Notes: a model not told the origin generated them from the sequence alone. 64,000 nucleotides of DNA from Paracoccus aminophilus JCM 7686 (GCF_000444995.1 NC_022041.1:656001-720000), one strand, 5' to 3'. Shown: positions 1-8,868, counted from the first letter of the stretch. Numbers and translations are program-made.

Positions 1-33
1 GAAGCGCTGACCGGCATGATCATGGGCGTCTGA
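1..33 (+). CDS. 3' end of an unidentified upstream gene (partial)
   Basis: The first 33 bases read in frame as EALTGMIMGV followed by TGA, and then a 108-base gap precedes coaD. Only ten residues are visible, so no family can be assigned. In some Rhodobacterales gyrA lies just upstream of coaD, but nothing in these ten residues tests that. Confidence 0.35.
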   Translation, partial: EALTGMIMGV

Positions 34-141
34 GCTCCGAGTGGGCCAGCGACGGAGACCGGGGCAGGGCCTCATGCGGGGCCTTGCATCTGGAGCGGGA
101 ATATTGTTCCAAGTTGCTGAACCGGGGCAAAGGAAATTCAC

Positions 142-639
142 ATGCGGATCGGCCTCTATCCAGGCACTTTCGACCCGATTACGCTCGGGCATGTCGATAT
201 CATCCAGCGGGCCATGGCTTTGGTCGACCGGCTGGTCATCGGTGTGGCGATCAATCGCGACAAGAAACCGCTGTTCGATCTCGAACGGCGCGTTGCCATG
301 GTCGAGCAGGAATGCGCCGCGATCACCGCGCGCACCGGCGGCGAGATTCTGGTCCATCCTTTCGAGAATCTGCTGATTGATTGCGCCCGCGATGTTGGGG
401 CAACCGTGATCGTGCGCGGGCTGCGCGCCGTGGCGGATTTCGAATATGAGTTCCAGATGGTCAGCATGAATCGCGCGCTCGATTCGAGCATCGAGACCGT
501 GTTTCTGATGGCCGATGCCCGGCGTCAGGCGATTGCCTCGAAGCTTGTGAAGGAAATCGCGCGGATGGGCGGCGATGTCTCGAAATTCGTGACGCCCGCG
601 GTGAATGGCGCGCTGCAAGAGGCCTTCGGGCGCAGCTAA
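142..639 (+). CDS. coaD: Phosphopantetheine adenylyltransferase
   Basis: Cytosolic enzyme of coenzyme A synthesis that transfers AMP from ATP to 4'-phosphopantetheine, giving dephospho-CoA and pyrophosphate. The 165-aa length is typical of the family. The nucleotidyltransferase signature GTFDPITLGH lies at residues 9-18, with a conserved arginine-containing block (VIVRGLRAVADFEYE) near residue 90 and a C-terminal SKLVKEIARMGGDVSKFV stretch. The ATG at 142 is preceded by AAAGGAAA, a good ribosome binding site. It appears monocistronic or the end of an upstream transcript; the next gene starts 78 bases later after an inverted repeat. Confidence 0.96.
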   Translation: MRIGLYPGTFDPITLGHVDIIQRAMALVDRLVIGVAINRDKKPLFDLERRVAMVEQECAAITARTGGEILVHPFENLLIDCARDVGATVIVRGLRAVADFEYEFQMVSMNRALDSSIETVFLMADARRQAIASKLVKEIARMGGDVSKFVTPAVNGALQEAFGRS

Positions 640-672
640 GAACGCGCGCCTGCCTCATTTCCTCTCCCACGC

Positions 673-701
673 CGCCCTGAAGTTGCTAGAGTTTCAGGGC
701 G
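673..701 (+). repeat. Inverted repeat between coaD and the DUF2189 gene
   Basis: CGCCCTGAA (673-681) and TTCAGGGCG (693-701) are perfect 9-bp arms around an 11-nt loop. There is no T-run after it, so a factor-independent terminator is unlikely. It lies 16 bases before the next start codon and could be an operator or a leader hairpin. Confidence 0.5.
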
Positions 702-717
702 CGAGACAAGGAGAGAG

Positions 718-1524
718 ATGCAGCAGATAGATTCCCACCAGCAAACGCGGCAGGGCCCGGACCCGATACCGGACCACGCAATTCTCGGCTTTGATGCCAT
801 CCCCGGCGCTTTGCGCGACGGGTGGCGCGACTTTCGCCGTGCGCCGGGCTTCGGGCTCTTTTTCGCCTCTTTCTATGTCCTCGGCGGTTTGGTGCTGGTG
901 GCGGTCGCCGCCGCGACCGGGCGCGAATGGCTGCTGATGCCCTTCATCGTCGGCTTTCCGCTGATCGCCCCCTTTGCCGCGGTCGGGCTTTACGAGGTCA
1001 GTCGCCGGATCGAGCTGGGCGAGGTGCTCGACTGGCGCGCGATCCTGCGCACGGTCGTGGCACAGAAGGACCGGCAAGTGCCGTCGATGGCGATGGTGAT
1101 CCTGCTGCTCTTCATGTTCTGGGTCTTCGTCGCCCATACGATTTTCGCGCTCTTCATGGGCGTTTCGGCGCTGACCAATATCACCAGCTCGCCCGAAGTT
1201 CTGTTCGGCACGCAGGGGCTGGCCATGCTTGCGGTCGGCACCTGTGTCGGCGCGGGCTTTGCGGGCGTGCTCTTCGCCATCACCGTGGTCGGCCTGCCGT
1301 TGATTCTTGACCGCGAGGTCGATCTCATCTCGGCGATCATCGCAAGCTTTCAGGCCGTCGCGGCAAATCTTGGTGTGATGCTGCTCTGGGGGCTGGTGAT
1401 CACGGGCTTGCTGTTTCTCGCGATCCTGCCGCTGTTTCTCGGGCTTTTCATCGTGCTGCCGGTGTTGGGCCACGCAAGCTGGCACATGTATCGCCGCCTT
1501 CTGCCCGATGAGGACGAGACCTGA
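718..1524 (+). CDS. DUF2189 integral membrane protein
   Basis: A 268-aa inner-membrane protein of unknown function that matches the DUF2189 family by its layout. After about 30 polar residues comes the motif AIPGALRDGWRDFRRAPGFG, then hydrophobic segments near residues 45-65, 68-88, 118-142, 175-200 and 218-250. The family occurs widely in Rhodobacterales and some members are annotated as cytochrome c oxidase subunit I-like, without proof. A strong ribosome binding site (AAGGAGAGAG) precedes the ATG at 718. It converges on the bactofilin gene with a terminator between them. Function not assigned. Confidence 0.85.
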   Translation: MQQIDSHQQTRQGPDPIPDHAILGFDAIPGALRDGWRDFRRAPGFGLFFASFYVLGGLVLVAVAAATGREWLLMPFIVGFPLIAPFAAVGLYEVSRRIELGEVLDWRAILRTVVAQKDRQVPSMAMVILLLFMFWVFVAHTIFALFMGVSALTNITSSPEVLFGTQGLAMLAVGTCVGAGFAGVLFAITVVGLPLILDREVDLISAIIASFQAVAANLGVMLLWGLVITGLLFLAILPLFLGLFIVLPVLGHASWHMYRRLLPDEDET

Positions 1525-1576
1525 TCGGGGCAGGCTGCGGTATCGCCACAGGCGGTCCTGACGAGCGGGCACGAAA

Positions 1577-1597
1577 AAGGCGGCCATTGGCCGCCTT
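1577..1597 (-). terminator. Rho-independent terminator of the M23/bactofilin operon
   Basis: A 9-bp GC-rich stem (AAGGCGGCC / GGCCGCCTT) closes a 3-nt loop. On the minus strand it is followed by TTTTT. It lies just beyond the bactofilin stop codon. Confidence 0.85.
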
Positions 1598-1622
1598 GGT
1601 CGTCTCGGATCTTGGTCCGGAC

Positions 1623-2117
1623 TTATTCGGAATCCGACGCACGCGGCGGCGCCAGTTTCGGGGTCAGACCGTTCTGGAGCGGATCCTCCTGACGCTGAAC
1701 CGAGCCCTCGAAGTGGGCACCAGACTCTATAGCGATGGTCTTGTGAACGATGTCACCCTCGACGCGGGCGGTGGCGGTCAGGCGAACTTTCAGGCCACGC
1801 ACGCGGCCAACCACACGACCGTTCACGACGATTTCGTCAGCGACGATTTCACCTTTGATGGTCGCGGTCTCGCCGACGATCAGCTGATGAGCGCGGATAT
1901 CGCCCTCGACCGTTCCTTCGATCTGCACATCACCTGCGGTCTTGATATTGCCGGTCACAGTGAGGTCAGCAGAGAGAACCGAGGGCGTCCCGCGATGGCG
2001 CGGCGCGGCAGGAGCGGGGGTCTCGTGGTTCGTGTCGAAGCTGCGCGGGGTCTCGGTCGCTTCGGGCGCGGTTTGTTGACGGGGGCCAGGCTCAGTGACA
2101 CGGGTCTTAGAAAACAT
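1623..2117 (-). CDS. Bactofilin (polymer-forming cytoskeletal protein)
   Basis: Bactofilins form beta-helical filaments that scaffold cell-wall enzymes and help set cell shape. The 164-aa protein has a disordered Thr/Pro-rich N-terminus, then from about residue 45 to 140 the bactofilin core with repeating G-x-I/V-x-G-x-V turns (GNIKTAGDVQIEGTVEGDI, GRVVGRVRGLKV). The short C-terminal tail is polar. Its first 11 bases overlap the end of the upstream M23 peptidase gene, so the two are translationally coupled. Bactofilin/M23 pairs are a recurring arrangement in which the peptidase is guided by the filament; that partnership is inferred from context. Confidence 0.92.
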   Translation of the reverse strand: MFSKTRVTEPGPRQQTAPEATETPRSFDTNHETPAPAAPRHRGTPSVLSADLTVTGNIKTAGDVQIEGTVEGDIRAHQLIVGETATIKGEIVADEIVVNGRVVGRVRGLKVRLTATARVEGDIVHKTIAIESGAHFEGSVQRQEDPLQNGLTPKLAPPRASDSE

Positions 2118-3411
2118 TTTGGGCTGCCTTGATGAAACTCATGGGATCCACGGATTGACCATTCACGCGGACTTCATAGTGAAGATGCGAGCCGGTCGAT
2201 CTACCGGTATTGCCCATATCACCGATCTGGGCCCCGCGCGACACCTTTTGGCCGACTTTCACCCGAATCTTGGAGAGATGACCATAACGTGTTTCTGTTC
2301 CGAGCTCGTGCTCGATCTTGATGAGATTGCCGTAACCCTGCATCCAGCCTGCATAAACCACGGTGCCATCTGCGGTTGAAAACACCGAGGTTCCGACCGG
2401 TCCGGCCATGTCGATGCCCTCATGGCGACGGCCCCAGCGCGAGCCGTAAGGCGAGGTATAACGGAAGGCCGAGCGCAGCGGCATCGCCAGCGGCAGCTTG
2501 TCGACCGCGATCCGGTAGGTGTTCACCTTGTCCAGCGAGACGAGGATTTCCTTCACCCGCGGATCGTCTTGCGTGATCGCAGCATCGCCGCGGGTCGAAT
2601 AGCCAGCGGGCTCGAGCGGGCCGCCGGTGCCCGAATAGCCGGCGCGGACGGTGCGCAGCAGCTTGTCGGGATCAAGGCCAAGGCGGCGGAACATTTTGTC
2701 CATCGGATCGGTCGAAAGAGAGACCGCATCCTCGATCTGCGCAAACAGCGCGTCATTGCGGGCGACGATCCGGTCGCGGTCAAGCGCGATTTCCTGCGCC
2801 TCACGACGGGCATCGGTGGCCTCGGTCTCGGCGCGGAGCCTTGCGCCCGCAGCCTCTTTCAGCTCACCCGAAACGATATCCAGCGCGACCGAAAGTTCAG
2901 ACATGCGATCCGCGCCGATCGGGGCCGGGCTGCCGTCTTCGGCCGGTTGGCCTTTGACGCTGTGCAGCGCCAGCGTCGTGTCATGCAGCTTGTTCTGGAC
3001 CGCGCTCAACCCGGCTTCCAGCTCGCGACGCTGGTTTTCCGAGGTCAAAAGCTGCGACTGCATGGCCGAGACCTGATCCAGCGCCACCGAAAAGCGGCCT
3101 TGAGCGGCGGCAGCTTCGGCAGCGCGGGTGTCGCGCTCGGCCGACAAAGCGGCCAGACGGATCTCGAAGGCTTGTTGGGCGCGCGCGGTGGTGTCGCGTG
3201 ACGAGCCTTCGCTCACCGTGCCGATGATCAGAAGCGAGCTTGCGATGATTGACCAGCCAAAGACCAGTGCAGCACCACCAAGCGCCGTCAGTTGCGTCAG
3301 CGGGCGCAGACGGATGTAGCGCGCGCTCTTCTCCGATTTCAGGAAAAGGCGCTGCTCCGGCAGCCAGCGTTCCAGCGTCGCATTCAAGCGGTTGGTGATG
3401 CCCAATGTCAC
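2107..3411 (-). CDS. Membrane-anchored M23 (LytM-type) peptidase
   Basis: Probable periplasmic peptidoglycan endopeptidase or an EnvC-like activator. The 434-aa protein has a cytoplasmic N-terminus, one membrane segment at about residues 40-65 (LTALGGAALVFGWSIIASSL) and a long Ala/Glu/Arg-rich coiled coil at about 75-215. A C-terminal M23 domain follows from about 315. The zinc-ligand motifs HEGIDM and HLHYEV are both present, so the domain should be catalytically competent. It is first in a two-gene operon with the bactofilin gene. The upstream region is about 350 bases without a gene, so the promoter probably lies there. The substrate bond is not known. Confidence 0.93.
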   Translation of the reverse strand: MTLGITNRLNATLERWLPEQRLFLKSEKSARYIRLRPLTQLTALGGAALVFGWSIIASSLLIIGTVSEGSSRDTTARAQQAFEIRLAALSAERDTRAAEAAAAQGRFSVALDQVSAMQSQLLTSENQRRELEAGLSAVQNKLHDTTLALHSVKGQPAEDGSPAPIGADRMSELSVALDIVSGELKEAAGARLRAETEATDARREAQEIALDRDRIVARNDALFAQIEDAVSLSTDPMDKMFRRLGLDPDKLLRTVRAGYSGTGGPLEPAGYSTRGDAAITQDDPRVKEILVSLDKVNTYRIAVDKLPLAMPLRSAFRYTSPYGSRWGRRHEGIDMAGPVGTSVFSTADGTVVYAGWMQGYGNLIKIEHELGTETRYGHLSKIRVKVGQKVSRGAQIGDMGNTGRSTGSHLHYEVRVNGQSVDPMSFIKAAQNVF

Positions 3412-3763
3412 TGTCCAGTTTCTGTGAGTGCGTCCCAGCCGCGCAATGACTGACCGCAGATGGAGCGGGTAAATCGGATGTGTGCCTTGGATGCAACAAC
3501 GACGACAGAAACCATGTCGCTATTTGGCGGTTTGCTGCCAAATCCGACAGAAACCGGCAGATTTTCGCCGAGATACAGTGCGCCCTCTGCCGGTGTTTCG
3601 GACTCGTGGTTTGAACGGTCGGGCGGCTCACAGTTTCGTCAGAAAATCTGTGCTTTTCCGGCACCTGCACATGACCATTATGTCGCGGTCGGGGCATTTT
3701 CCCCGAGCAATCCCGGGGCAGATCGCCCAAGGGCGCGCCTTGAGCGTCTGCGACTTTCGGCGG
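3412..3763. promoter_or_regulatory. 352-base intergenic region upstream of the M23/bactofilin operon
   Basis: No convincing gene. It holds a repeated 11-mer CGACAGAAACC at 3503-3513 and 3545-3555, exactly 42 bases apart. Between the two copies is a small inverted repeat TTTGGC (3523-3528) / GCCAAA (3537-3542). A GC-rich hairpin TCGGGG / CCCCGA lies at 3689-3706 near the end of the ScfR gene, but it has no T-run. The repeated 11-mer is the best candidate operator for the M23 operon. Confidence 0.4.
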
Positions 3764-5158
3764 TCAGCCGAAGGCGTAGGGCAAGGGGCCCGAGCGGTCC
3801 TCGGGGATGCTGATCGGGCGGTCGACCGGCGGCACCGAGCGCTGATGGCAATTCGGGCGCGGGCAGATTCGGCAGGAAATGCCGATGGGTTCGAAGAGGT
3901 CCGCGCTCGAAAGGTCGAGCCCATCGGCATAGACCATATCGCGGGCATGGCTGATCTCGCAGCCCAGACAGATCGCGAAGCGCCGCATCGGCGCGCCGAA
4001 CGACCCGCCCGGTTTCGAGACATCGCGCGACAGGCACAGGTAGCGCTTGCCGTCGGGCGTCTCGGCCAGTTGCCGCAGGAAACGCGTCGGCGTCTCGAAG
4101 GCCTGATGCACGGTCCAAAGCGGGCAGGCCCCGCCAAAGCGCGCGAATTGCAGCCGGGTCGCGGAGTGGCGCTTGGTGATCGTGCCCGCCTGATCGACGC
4201 GGACGAAGAAGAAGGGCACGCCCTTGTTGCCCGCGCGCTGCATGGTCGAGAGCCGATGCGCGACCTGTTCGAGCGAAGCGTTGAAGAGATGTGACAGCCG
4301 CTCGAGATCATGGCGCTCTGTCTGGGCGGTGGCGAGAAAGCGCGAATAGGGCATCATCGCCGCGCCTGCGAAGTAATTCGCGAGCCCCAGCCGCGCGATG
4401 TCGCGCGCGCTGTCGCTGCGAAAACGGGCAAGCTCCAACGTCGCCTCGATCAGCGGGCGGCGGGTTTCCAGCGCGATCAGATGGAGCAGCTGGAACGCCA
4501 AAGTCTCGCGGCTGGCGGCGGCATTGACGGTGATGCGATTGCCCTCGCGCAGAAAGACCGCGCTGCTGCCAAGCTCGGCCCGGCTGACGGTCATGCCGCG
4601 CTCTTCCAGCGTGCGGATGGCGCGGTCGAGCGGCGCCATCTCGGGATTGGTCATCGCGTAATGCTCGGCCGCGTGATCGACTGCGTCGATGTAATTGTCG
4701 CAATAATGGAAGAAATCGCGCACCTCTTCCCAAGGCGAGAGGCTTGCGTTCTGCATTCCCGAACCCAAAGCCTCATCCAGCGCGGCCAGCCGTTCCTGCC
4801 CGTCGCGATGGGCGCGGTAAAGCTGCAAAAAGGCGCGGGCGAAGGCCGGGGCATTGGTCGCGGCAAGGCGCAGGTCGATCATGCCGGGCGGCGCGTCAAA
4901 GACCGGATCGGCCAAAGCCTCGGCCAGATCGACCACCATACGGTCGGCATCCCCCACCGCCATCGCACCCAGATCCAGCGAGAACTCGGCCGCGAGTTTC
5001 AGCAAAACCCCCGCCGAAACCGGGCGATGGTTGTTTTCCATCTGCGAGAGATAGGGCAGCGACACGCCCAGCCGGTCGGCAAAGGCGCGCTGAGTCAGCC
5101 TTGCGCGCTGGCGGGTTTCACGAAGAGCTGCGCCGGCATAGATCTTTTGCGTGGCCAT
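3764..5158 (-). CDS. ScfR-family (short-chain fatty acyl-CoA) XRE-type transcription regulator
   Basis: A 464-aa regulator of the ScfR family, which includes RamB, PccR and MccR and senses acyl-CoA intermediates of short-chain carbon use. Residues about 7-61 are an XRE helix-turn-helix (LTQRAFADRLGVSLPYLSQME). The middle region resembles the ImmA/IrrE-like domain, with EGNRITVNAAASRETLAFQL followed by LLHLIALE. The C-terminal DUF2083-like part ends with a cysteine cluster CRICPRPNCHQR. I chose the ATG at 5158 because MATQKIYAGAALRETRQRAR begins the HTH; an earlier in-frame start at 5212 would place the operator inside the gene. Two TTTGCAAA sites lie 13-42 bases upstream, so autoregulation is likely. 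No obvious catabolic operon is adjacent. Confidence 0.88.
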   Translation of the reverse strand: MATQKIYAGAALRETRQRARLTQRAFADRLGVSLPYLSQMENNHRPVSAGVLLKLAAEFSLDLGAMAVGDADRMVVDLAEALADPVFDAPPGMIDLRLAATNAPAFARAFLQLYRAHRDGQERLAALDEALGSGMQNASLSPWEEVRDFFHYCDNYIDAVDHAAEHYAMTNPEMAPLDRAIRTLEERGMTVSRAELGSSAVFLREGNRITVNAAASRETLAFQLLHLIALETRRPLIEATLELARFRSDSARDIARLGLANYFAGAAMMPYSRFLATAQTERHDLERLSHLFNASLEQVAHRLSTMQRAGNKGVPFFFVRVDQAGTITKRHSATRLQFARFGGACPLWTVHQAFETPTRFLRQLAETPDGKRYLCLSRDVSKPGGSFGAPMRRFAICLGCEISHARDMVYADGLDLSSADLFEPIGISCRICPRPNCHQRSVPPVDRPISIPEDRSGPLPYAFG

Positions 5159-5171
5159 GAGGGTGTCCGTC

Positions 5172-5200
5172 TTTGCAAACTTTCGGATAGGCTTTGCAAA
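5172..5200 (-). promoter_or_regulatory. Paired TTTGCAAA operator of the ScfR-family gene
   Basis: Two perfect copies of the palindrome TTTGCAAA lie at 5172-5179 and 5193-5200, 21 bases apart start to start (two helical turns). They sit just before the start codon of the ScfR-family gene. TTTGCAAA pairs are the reported type of recognition site for PccR/RamB-like regulators. Assignment as an autoregulatory operator is inference. Confidence 0.7.
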
Positions 5201-5221
5201 GCGGACCCGCAAGGGGCGATC

Positions 5222-5575
5222 TCAGCCCCAGTCGTGAAAGACGAACCAAGCGCCAAGGCAGATCAGCGCAAAGCCCACACCATGCTGCCAGGTGAGCTTT
5301 TCGCCGAGATAGGCCCAGGAAAACACCGCGAAAACCGAGAGGCTGATGACCTCCTGAATGGTCTTCAGCTGAGCCGCGCTGAAATGGCCGTAGCCGATGC
5401 GATTGGCCGGCACCTGCAACACATATTCGAAAAAGGCGATGCCCCAGCTGACCGCGATGACAATCGCGAGCGGCGCCGCCTTGTGCTTGAGATGCCCATA
5501 CCAGGCGAAGGTCATGAAGATATTCGAGGCGAGCAAAAGCCCGATTGTGACGACAGGAACCGGCAGGTTCATCAT
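5222..5575 (-). CDS. DMT-family small membrane protein (DUF486)
   Basis: A 117-aa protein with four predicted membrane segments, at about residues 5-25, 35-53, 70-90 and 97-115. This is the usual size and layout of DUF486, a small drug/metabolite-transporter-like family of unknown substrate. The region ISLSVFAVFSWAYLGEKLTW is characteristic of DMT proteins. The start is one of two adjacent ATG codons (5575 or 5572). The first overlaps the dnaB stop as ATGA, so the gene is translationally coupled to dnaB. That coupling probably reflects compaction rather than a shared function. Confidence 0.85.
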   Translation of the reverse strand: MMNLPVPVVTIGLLLASNIFMTFAWYGHLKHKAAPLAIVIAVSWGIAFFEYVLQVPANRIGYGHFSAAQLKTIQEVISLSVFAVFSWAYLGEKLTWQHGVGFALICLGAWFVFHDWG

Positions 5576-7074
5576 TGTTCCCAGTTGGTGCGGTGCTTTT
5601 CGAGGTTGCCGAACCGGGTGAAGCGGCCTTCAAAGCTCAGCTCGACCGTGCCGATCGGGCCGTGACGCTGCTTGCCCAGAATGACCTCGGCCTTGCCATG
5701 GCACGCTTCCATAACCTGCTGCCAGGTCACCATCTTGTCGAGCTCGTGGTCACCCGGCTTTTCACGCTCGCGGTAATATTCCTCGCGATAGACGAACATC
5801 ACGATATCGGCGTCCTGCTCGATCGAGCCGGATTCGCGCAGGTCCGAGAGCTGTGGGCGTTTGTCTTCGCGGTTCTCGACCTGACGCGAGAGCTGCGACA
5901 GCGCGATCACCGGAATATCCAGCTCTTTGGCGATGGCCTTGAGCCCTTGGGTGATTTCCGAGACCTCGTTCACACGGCTGTCCTTGGCGGTCGCGGCGCG
6001 CAGCAGCTGAAGGTAGTCCACGATCAGCACGTCGAGCCCCATCGTGCGCTTCAACTTGCGGGCGCGGGCGGCCAGTTGGTTGATCGGCAAAGCCGGGGTG
6101 TCGTCGATATAAAGCGGGCAGTTTTGCAGATCATGCGCGGCTTGCACGAAGCGGCGGAACTCGTCCTCGGTCATATCGCCGGTCCGGATGTTCGACGAGG
6201 GCACCTCGGCGGCCTCGGACAGGATCCGCGCGGCAAGCTGTTCGGCCGACATCTCGAGGCTGAAAAAGCCGACGACGCCGCCCAGAACCGTGCCATGCGA
6301 GCCGTCGGGCATCTCGCCCATGCGATGCGCTTTGGCGACGTTGAAGGCGATGTTCGTCGCCAGCGAGGTTTTCCCCATCGAGGGACGCCCGGCCAGAATG
6401 ATGAGGTCCGAGCGGTTCAGACCGCCCATCTTGCCGTCGAGATCAACCAGCCCGGTCGAGACCCCCGAAAGCCCGCCGCCCCGGCTATAGGCGGCATTGG
6501 CGGCATTAAGCGCGCCTGTGACCGCCGAGAGGAAGCTCTGAAAGCCGCGCTCGGCCACGCCCTGTTCGCCGAGCTTGTAAAGCGTCTGTTCGGCGGCCTT
6601 GATCTGCTCTTCGGCATTGTCGCTGATCGTCACTTGCGAGGCGCGGGCAGAAATATCCTGCCCGAGCGCGATCAGTTCGCGGCGCATGGCGAATTCGCGG
6701 ATCATCTGCGCGTAATCGCGCGCGGCATGGGACGAAATCGCCGCTGCCGCCAGACGCGCGAGATAGGCCGGGCCGCCAAGGTCTTTCAGGCCCTGGTCGT
6801 TTTCCATGAAGGCCTTGATCGTCACCGGGCTCGCCAGCGCGTTCTTGGTGATGCGCTCGGCGCAGATTTCATAGATGCGACGATGGACGGGATCGTAGAA
6901 ATGCGGCGGGCTGATGATCCGGGTGACGTGGTCAAAGACCTCGTTATTGGTCAAAAGCGCGCCGAGAAGCTGCTGTTCGGCCTCGATCGAGAAGGGGACG
7001 GCCTGTTCTGCGGCGGCGCTGGCGATCTCTGCCGGTTGCCGGATTTCCAATGCGCGCAGCTCGCTCATGCCCAT
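5572..7074 (-). CDS. dnaB: Replicative DNA helicase DnaB
   Basis: Hexameric 5'-3' helicase of the replication fork. The 500-aa protein has the N-terminal primase-interaction domain (PFSIEAEQQLLGALLTNNEV). The RecA-like core follows, with Walker A GRPSMGKTSLATN, Walker B VLIVDYLQLL, a QLSRQVENREDKRPQLSDLR stretch and the C-terminal ILGKQRHGPIGTVELSF block. Length is normal and no intein is present. It is transcribed with the DUF486 gene downstream. Unlike many bacteria, it is not next to rplI in this window, although rplI lies 16 kb away on the same strand. Confidence 0.97.
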   Translation of the reverse strand: MGMSELRALEIRQPAEIASAAAEQAVPFSIEAEQQLLGALLTNNEVFDHVTRIISPPHFYDPVHRRIYEICAERITKNALASPVTIKAFMENDQGLKDLGGPAYLARLAAAAISSHAARDYAQMIREFAMRRELIALGQDISARASQVTISDNAEEQIKAAEQTLYKLGEQGVAERGFQSFLSAVTGALNAANAAYSRGGGLSGVSTGLVDLDGKMGGLNRSDLIILAGRPSMGKTSLATNIAFNVAKAHRMGEMPDGSHGTVLGGVVGFFSLEMSAEQLAARILSEAAEVPSSNIRTGDMTEDEFRRFVQAAHDLQNCPLYIDDTPALPINQLAARARKLKRTMGLDVLIVDYLQLLRAATAKDSRVNEVSEITQGLKAIAKELDIPVIALSQLSRQVENREDKRPQLSDLRESGSIEQDADIVMFVYREEYYREREKPGDHELDKMVTWQQVMEACHGKAEVILGKQRHGPIGTVELSFEGRFTRFGNLEKHRTNWEQ

Positions 7075-7156
7075 GCCCTCATATCAGTGGACCCCGCTTA
7101 TCTCACAAAGCGGGGCCCGGTTCTATCCTGCTCATCGCGCTTTCGCGCTTTGCAGA

Positions 7157-7828
7157 TCAGGGATGCGCGGCTTGCCACCCACGCGGATCGTTGAGGAAGG
7201 CCTCGACCTCATCCAGCGTCGCCGCGTCGAATTTGCCCTGCGCGCGAGCCTCGGCCAGCACATCCCACCAGGTGCAAAGATAGTGCAATTGCACGCCATG
7301 TTCGGCCAGACGCGCGGGCGTGTCCTTGAAGATGTCGTAGTAGAAGATCACCGCCGTATGCCCGCAGTTCGCGCCGGTTTCGCGAATGGCATCGACGAAA
7401 GACAGCTTCGAGCCGCCGTCGGTGGTCAGATCCTCGACCAGAAGCACCTCTTGGCCCTCGGTCATCACGCCTTCGATGCGGGCGTTGCGGCCGTAGCCTT
7501 TGGGCTTCTTGCGGACATAGGTCATCGGCAGCGCGAGCCGCTCGGCGACCAGAGCGGCAAAGGGAATGCCCGCCGTCTCGCCGCCCGCGACGTTTTCGAA
7601 GAACTCAAAACCCGCGTCGCGCAGGACGGTGCCCGCCATGAAGTCCATCAGCGTCGCGCGGATGCGCGGGAAGGACAAAAGCTTGCGGCAGTCGATATAG
7701 GTCGGGCCCTTCAGGCCAGAGGCATAGGTGAAGGGCTCGGCGGCGTTGAAATGAACCGCGCCGATTTCCAGAAACATGCGGGCGGTCAGGCGCGCGATTT
7801 CCTCGCGCGAGGGGAAGGGCAGGGTCAT
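7157..7828 (-). CDS. pyrE: Orotate phosphoribosyltransferase
   Basis: Joins orotate to PRPP to form OMP in de novo pyrimidine synthesis. The 223-aa protein carries the PRPP-binding signature [14 protein letters not shown] in its middle, and Lys/Arg residues around [13 protein letters not shown] that match the catalytic loop. The length is close to other alphaproteobacterial PyrE proteins. Its ATG at 7828 overlaps the stop codon of pyrC by four bases, so the two pathway genes are translationally coupled. The PRPP motif reads TDGG where many relatives have TTGG or TTGK. Confidence 0.95.
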   Translation of the reverse strand: MTLPFPSREEIARLTARMFLEIGAVHFNAAEPFTYASGLKGPTYIDCRKLLSFPRIRATLMDFMAGTVLRDAGFEFFENVAGGETAGIPFAALVAERLALPMTYVRKKPKGYGRNARIEGVMTEGQEVLLVEDLTTDGGSKLSFVDAIRETGANCGHTAVIFYYDIFKDTPARLAEHGVQLHYLCTWWDVLAEARAQGKFDAATLDEVEAFLNDPRGWQAAHP

Positions 7829-8868
7829 TTCACGTCCTCGACATGCCAGTAAAGCGGGAAGCCGGGGTCGAAAACGGTGACGGTCTCGTCGCCGGCGGTG
7901 ATTTTTGCGGGATATGCGGCGGGCGTGTCGCGTTTCACGAGACGCAGGCTGTCCTCATTGGGCGCGAGCCCGTAATGCGCGGCGCCATGAAGCGAGGCAA
8001 AGCCCTCAAGCCGGTCGAGCGCGCCGTCTTCCTCGAAGACATGGGCGAGGATCGACATGGTGTTCGGCGCGGTAAAGCAACCGGCACAGCCGCAGGCGCT
8101 TTCCTTGGCTGTATCCGGGTGCGGCGCCGAATCAGTGCCGAGGAAAAAGCGCGGATCGCCCGAAGTCGCGGCCTCGCGCAAGGCGATGCGGTGGCTTTCG
8201 CGCTTGGCGACGGGCAGGCAATAGTAATGCGGGCGTATGCCGCCGACGAGGATATGGTTGCGGTTGATGACCAGATGATGGGTGGTGATCGAGGCCGCGA
8301 TATTGTCATTGGCGCGCACATAATCGGCGCCGTCCTTGGTCGTGATATGCTCCATCGTGACCTTGAGGCCGGGATGGGCGCGACGGACCGGGTCGAGCAC
8401 GCGGTCGATAAACACCGCCTCGCGATCAAAGATATCGACGGCGGGATCGGTCACCTCGCCATGCACACAGAGCGGCACGCCTGCCTCGGCCATCGCATCA
8501 AGCACGCCGCGCACCTTGTCGAAATCCCGCACGCCGCTGGCCGAATTGGTGGTCGCGCCAGCCGGATAAAGTTTCACGGCGGTGATGATGCCTGCGCGAT
8601 AGGCCGCGACCAGATCGGCGGCATCGGTGGCCTCGGTCAAGTAAAGCGTCATCAGTGGACGTAACGTCACGTCGCCCGGCAGCGCGGCGGTGATCCTGTC
8701 GCGATAGGCGACCGCCTCGGCACCGGTCACAACCGGAGGCACAAGGTTCGGCATGATGATGGCGCGACCGAAATGCGAGGAATATCCGCAGACTGCTTCC
8801 AGCATCGCGCCGTCGCGCAGATGCAGATGCCAGTCGTCGGGGCGGCGGATGGTCAATGTCTGGGTCAT
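7825..8868 (-). CDS. pyrC: Dihydroorotase
   Basis: Zinc amidohydrolase that cyclises carbamoyl-aspartate to dihydroorotate. The 347-aa size and the start [19 protein letters not shown] place it in the E. coli-type class II PyrC group. HLHLRDG gives the first metal-binding histidines. [15 protein letters not shown] contains the lysine expected to be carbamylated, and LGTDSAPH carries the catalytic aspartate. It is first in a pyrC-pyrE operon. An 81-base region separates pyrE from dnaB downstream. Confidence 0.96.
   Translation of the reverse strand: MTQTLTIRRPDDWHLHLRDGAMLEAVCGYSSHFGRAIIMPNLVPPVVTGAEAVAYRDRITAALPGDVTLRPLMTLYLTEATDAADLVAAYRAGIITAVKLYPAGATTNSASGVRDFDKVRGVLDAMAEAGVPLCVHGEVTDPAVDIFDREAVFIDRVLDPVRRAHPGLKVTMEHITTKDGADYVRANDNIAASITTHHLVINRNHILVGGIRPHYYCLPVAKRESHRIALREAATSGDPRFFLGTDSAPHPDTAKESACGCAGCFTAPNTMSILAHVFEEDGALDRLEGFASLHGAAHYGLAPNEDSLRLVKRDTPAAYPAKITAGDETVTVFDPGFPLYWHVEDVK

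Noticed and set aside
3689..3706. GC hairpin near the end of the ScfR-family gene as its terminator
   Set aside because: No T-run on either side, so factor-independent termination is not supported.
4310..5665. Plus-strand frame of 451 codons opposite the ScfR-family gene
   Set aside because: Antisense shadow; it crosses the operator and the DUF486 gene and has no homologous motif.
5572..7074. An intein in dnaB
   Set aside because: The protein is of normal length and all helicase motifs are contiguous.
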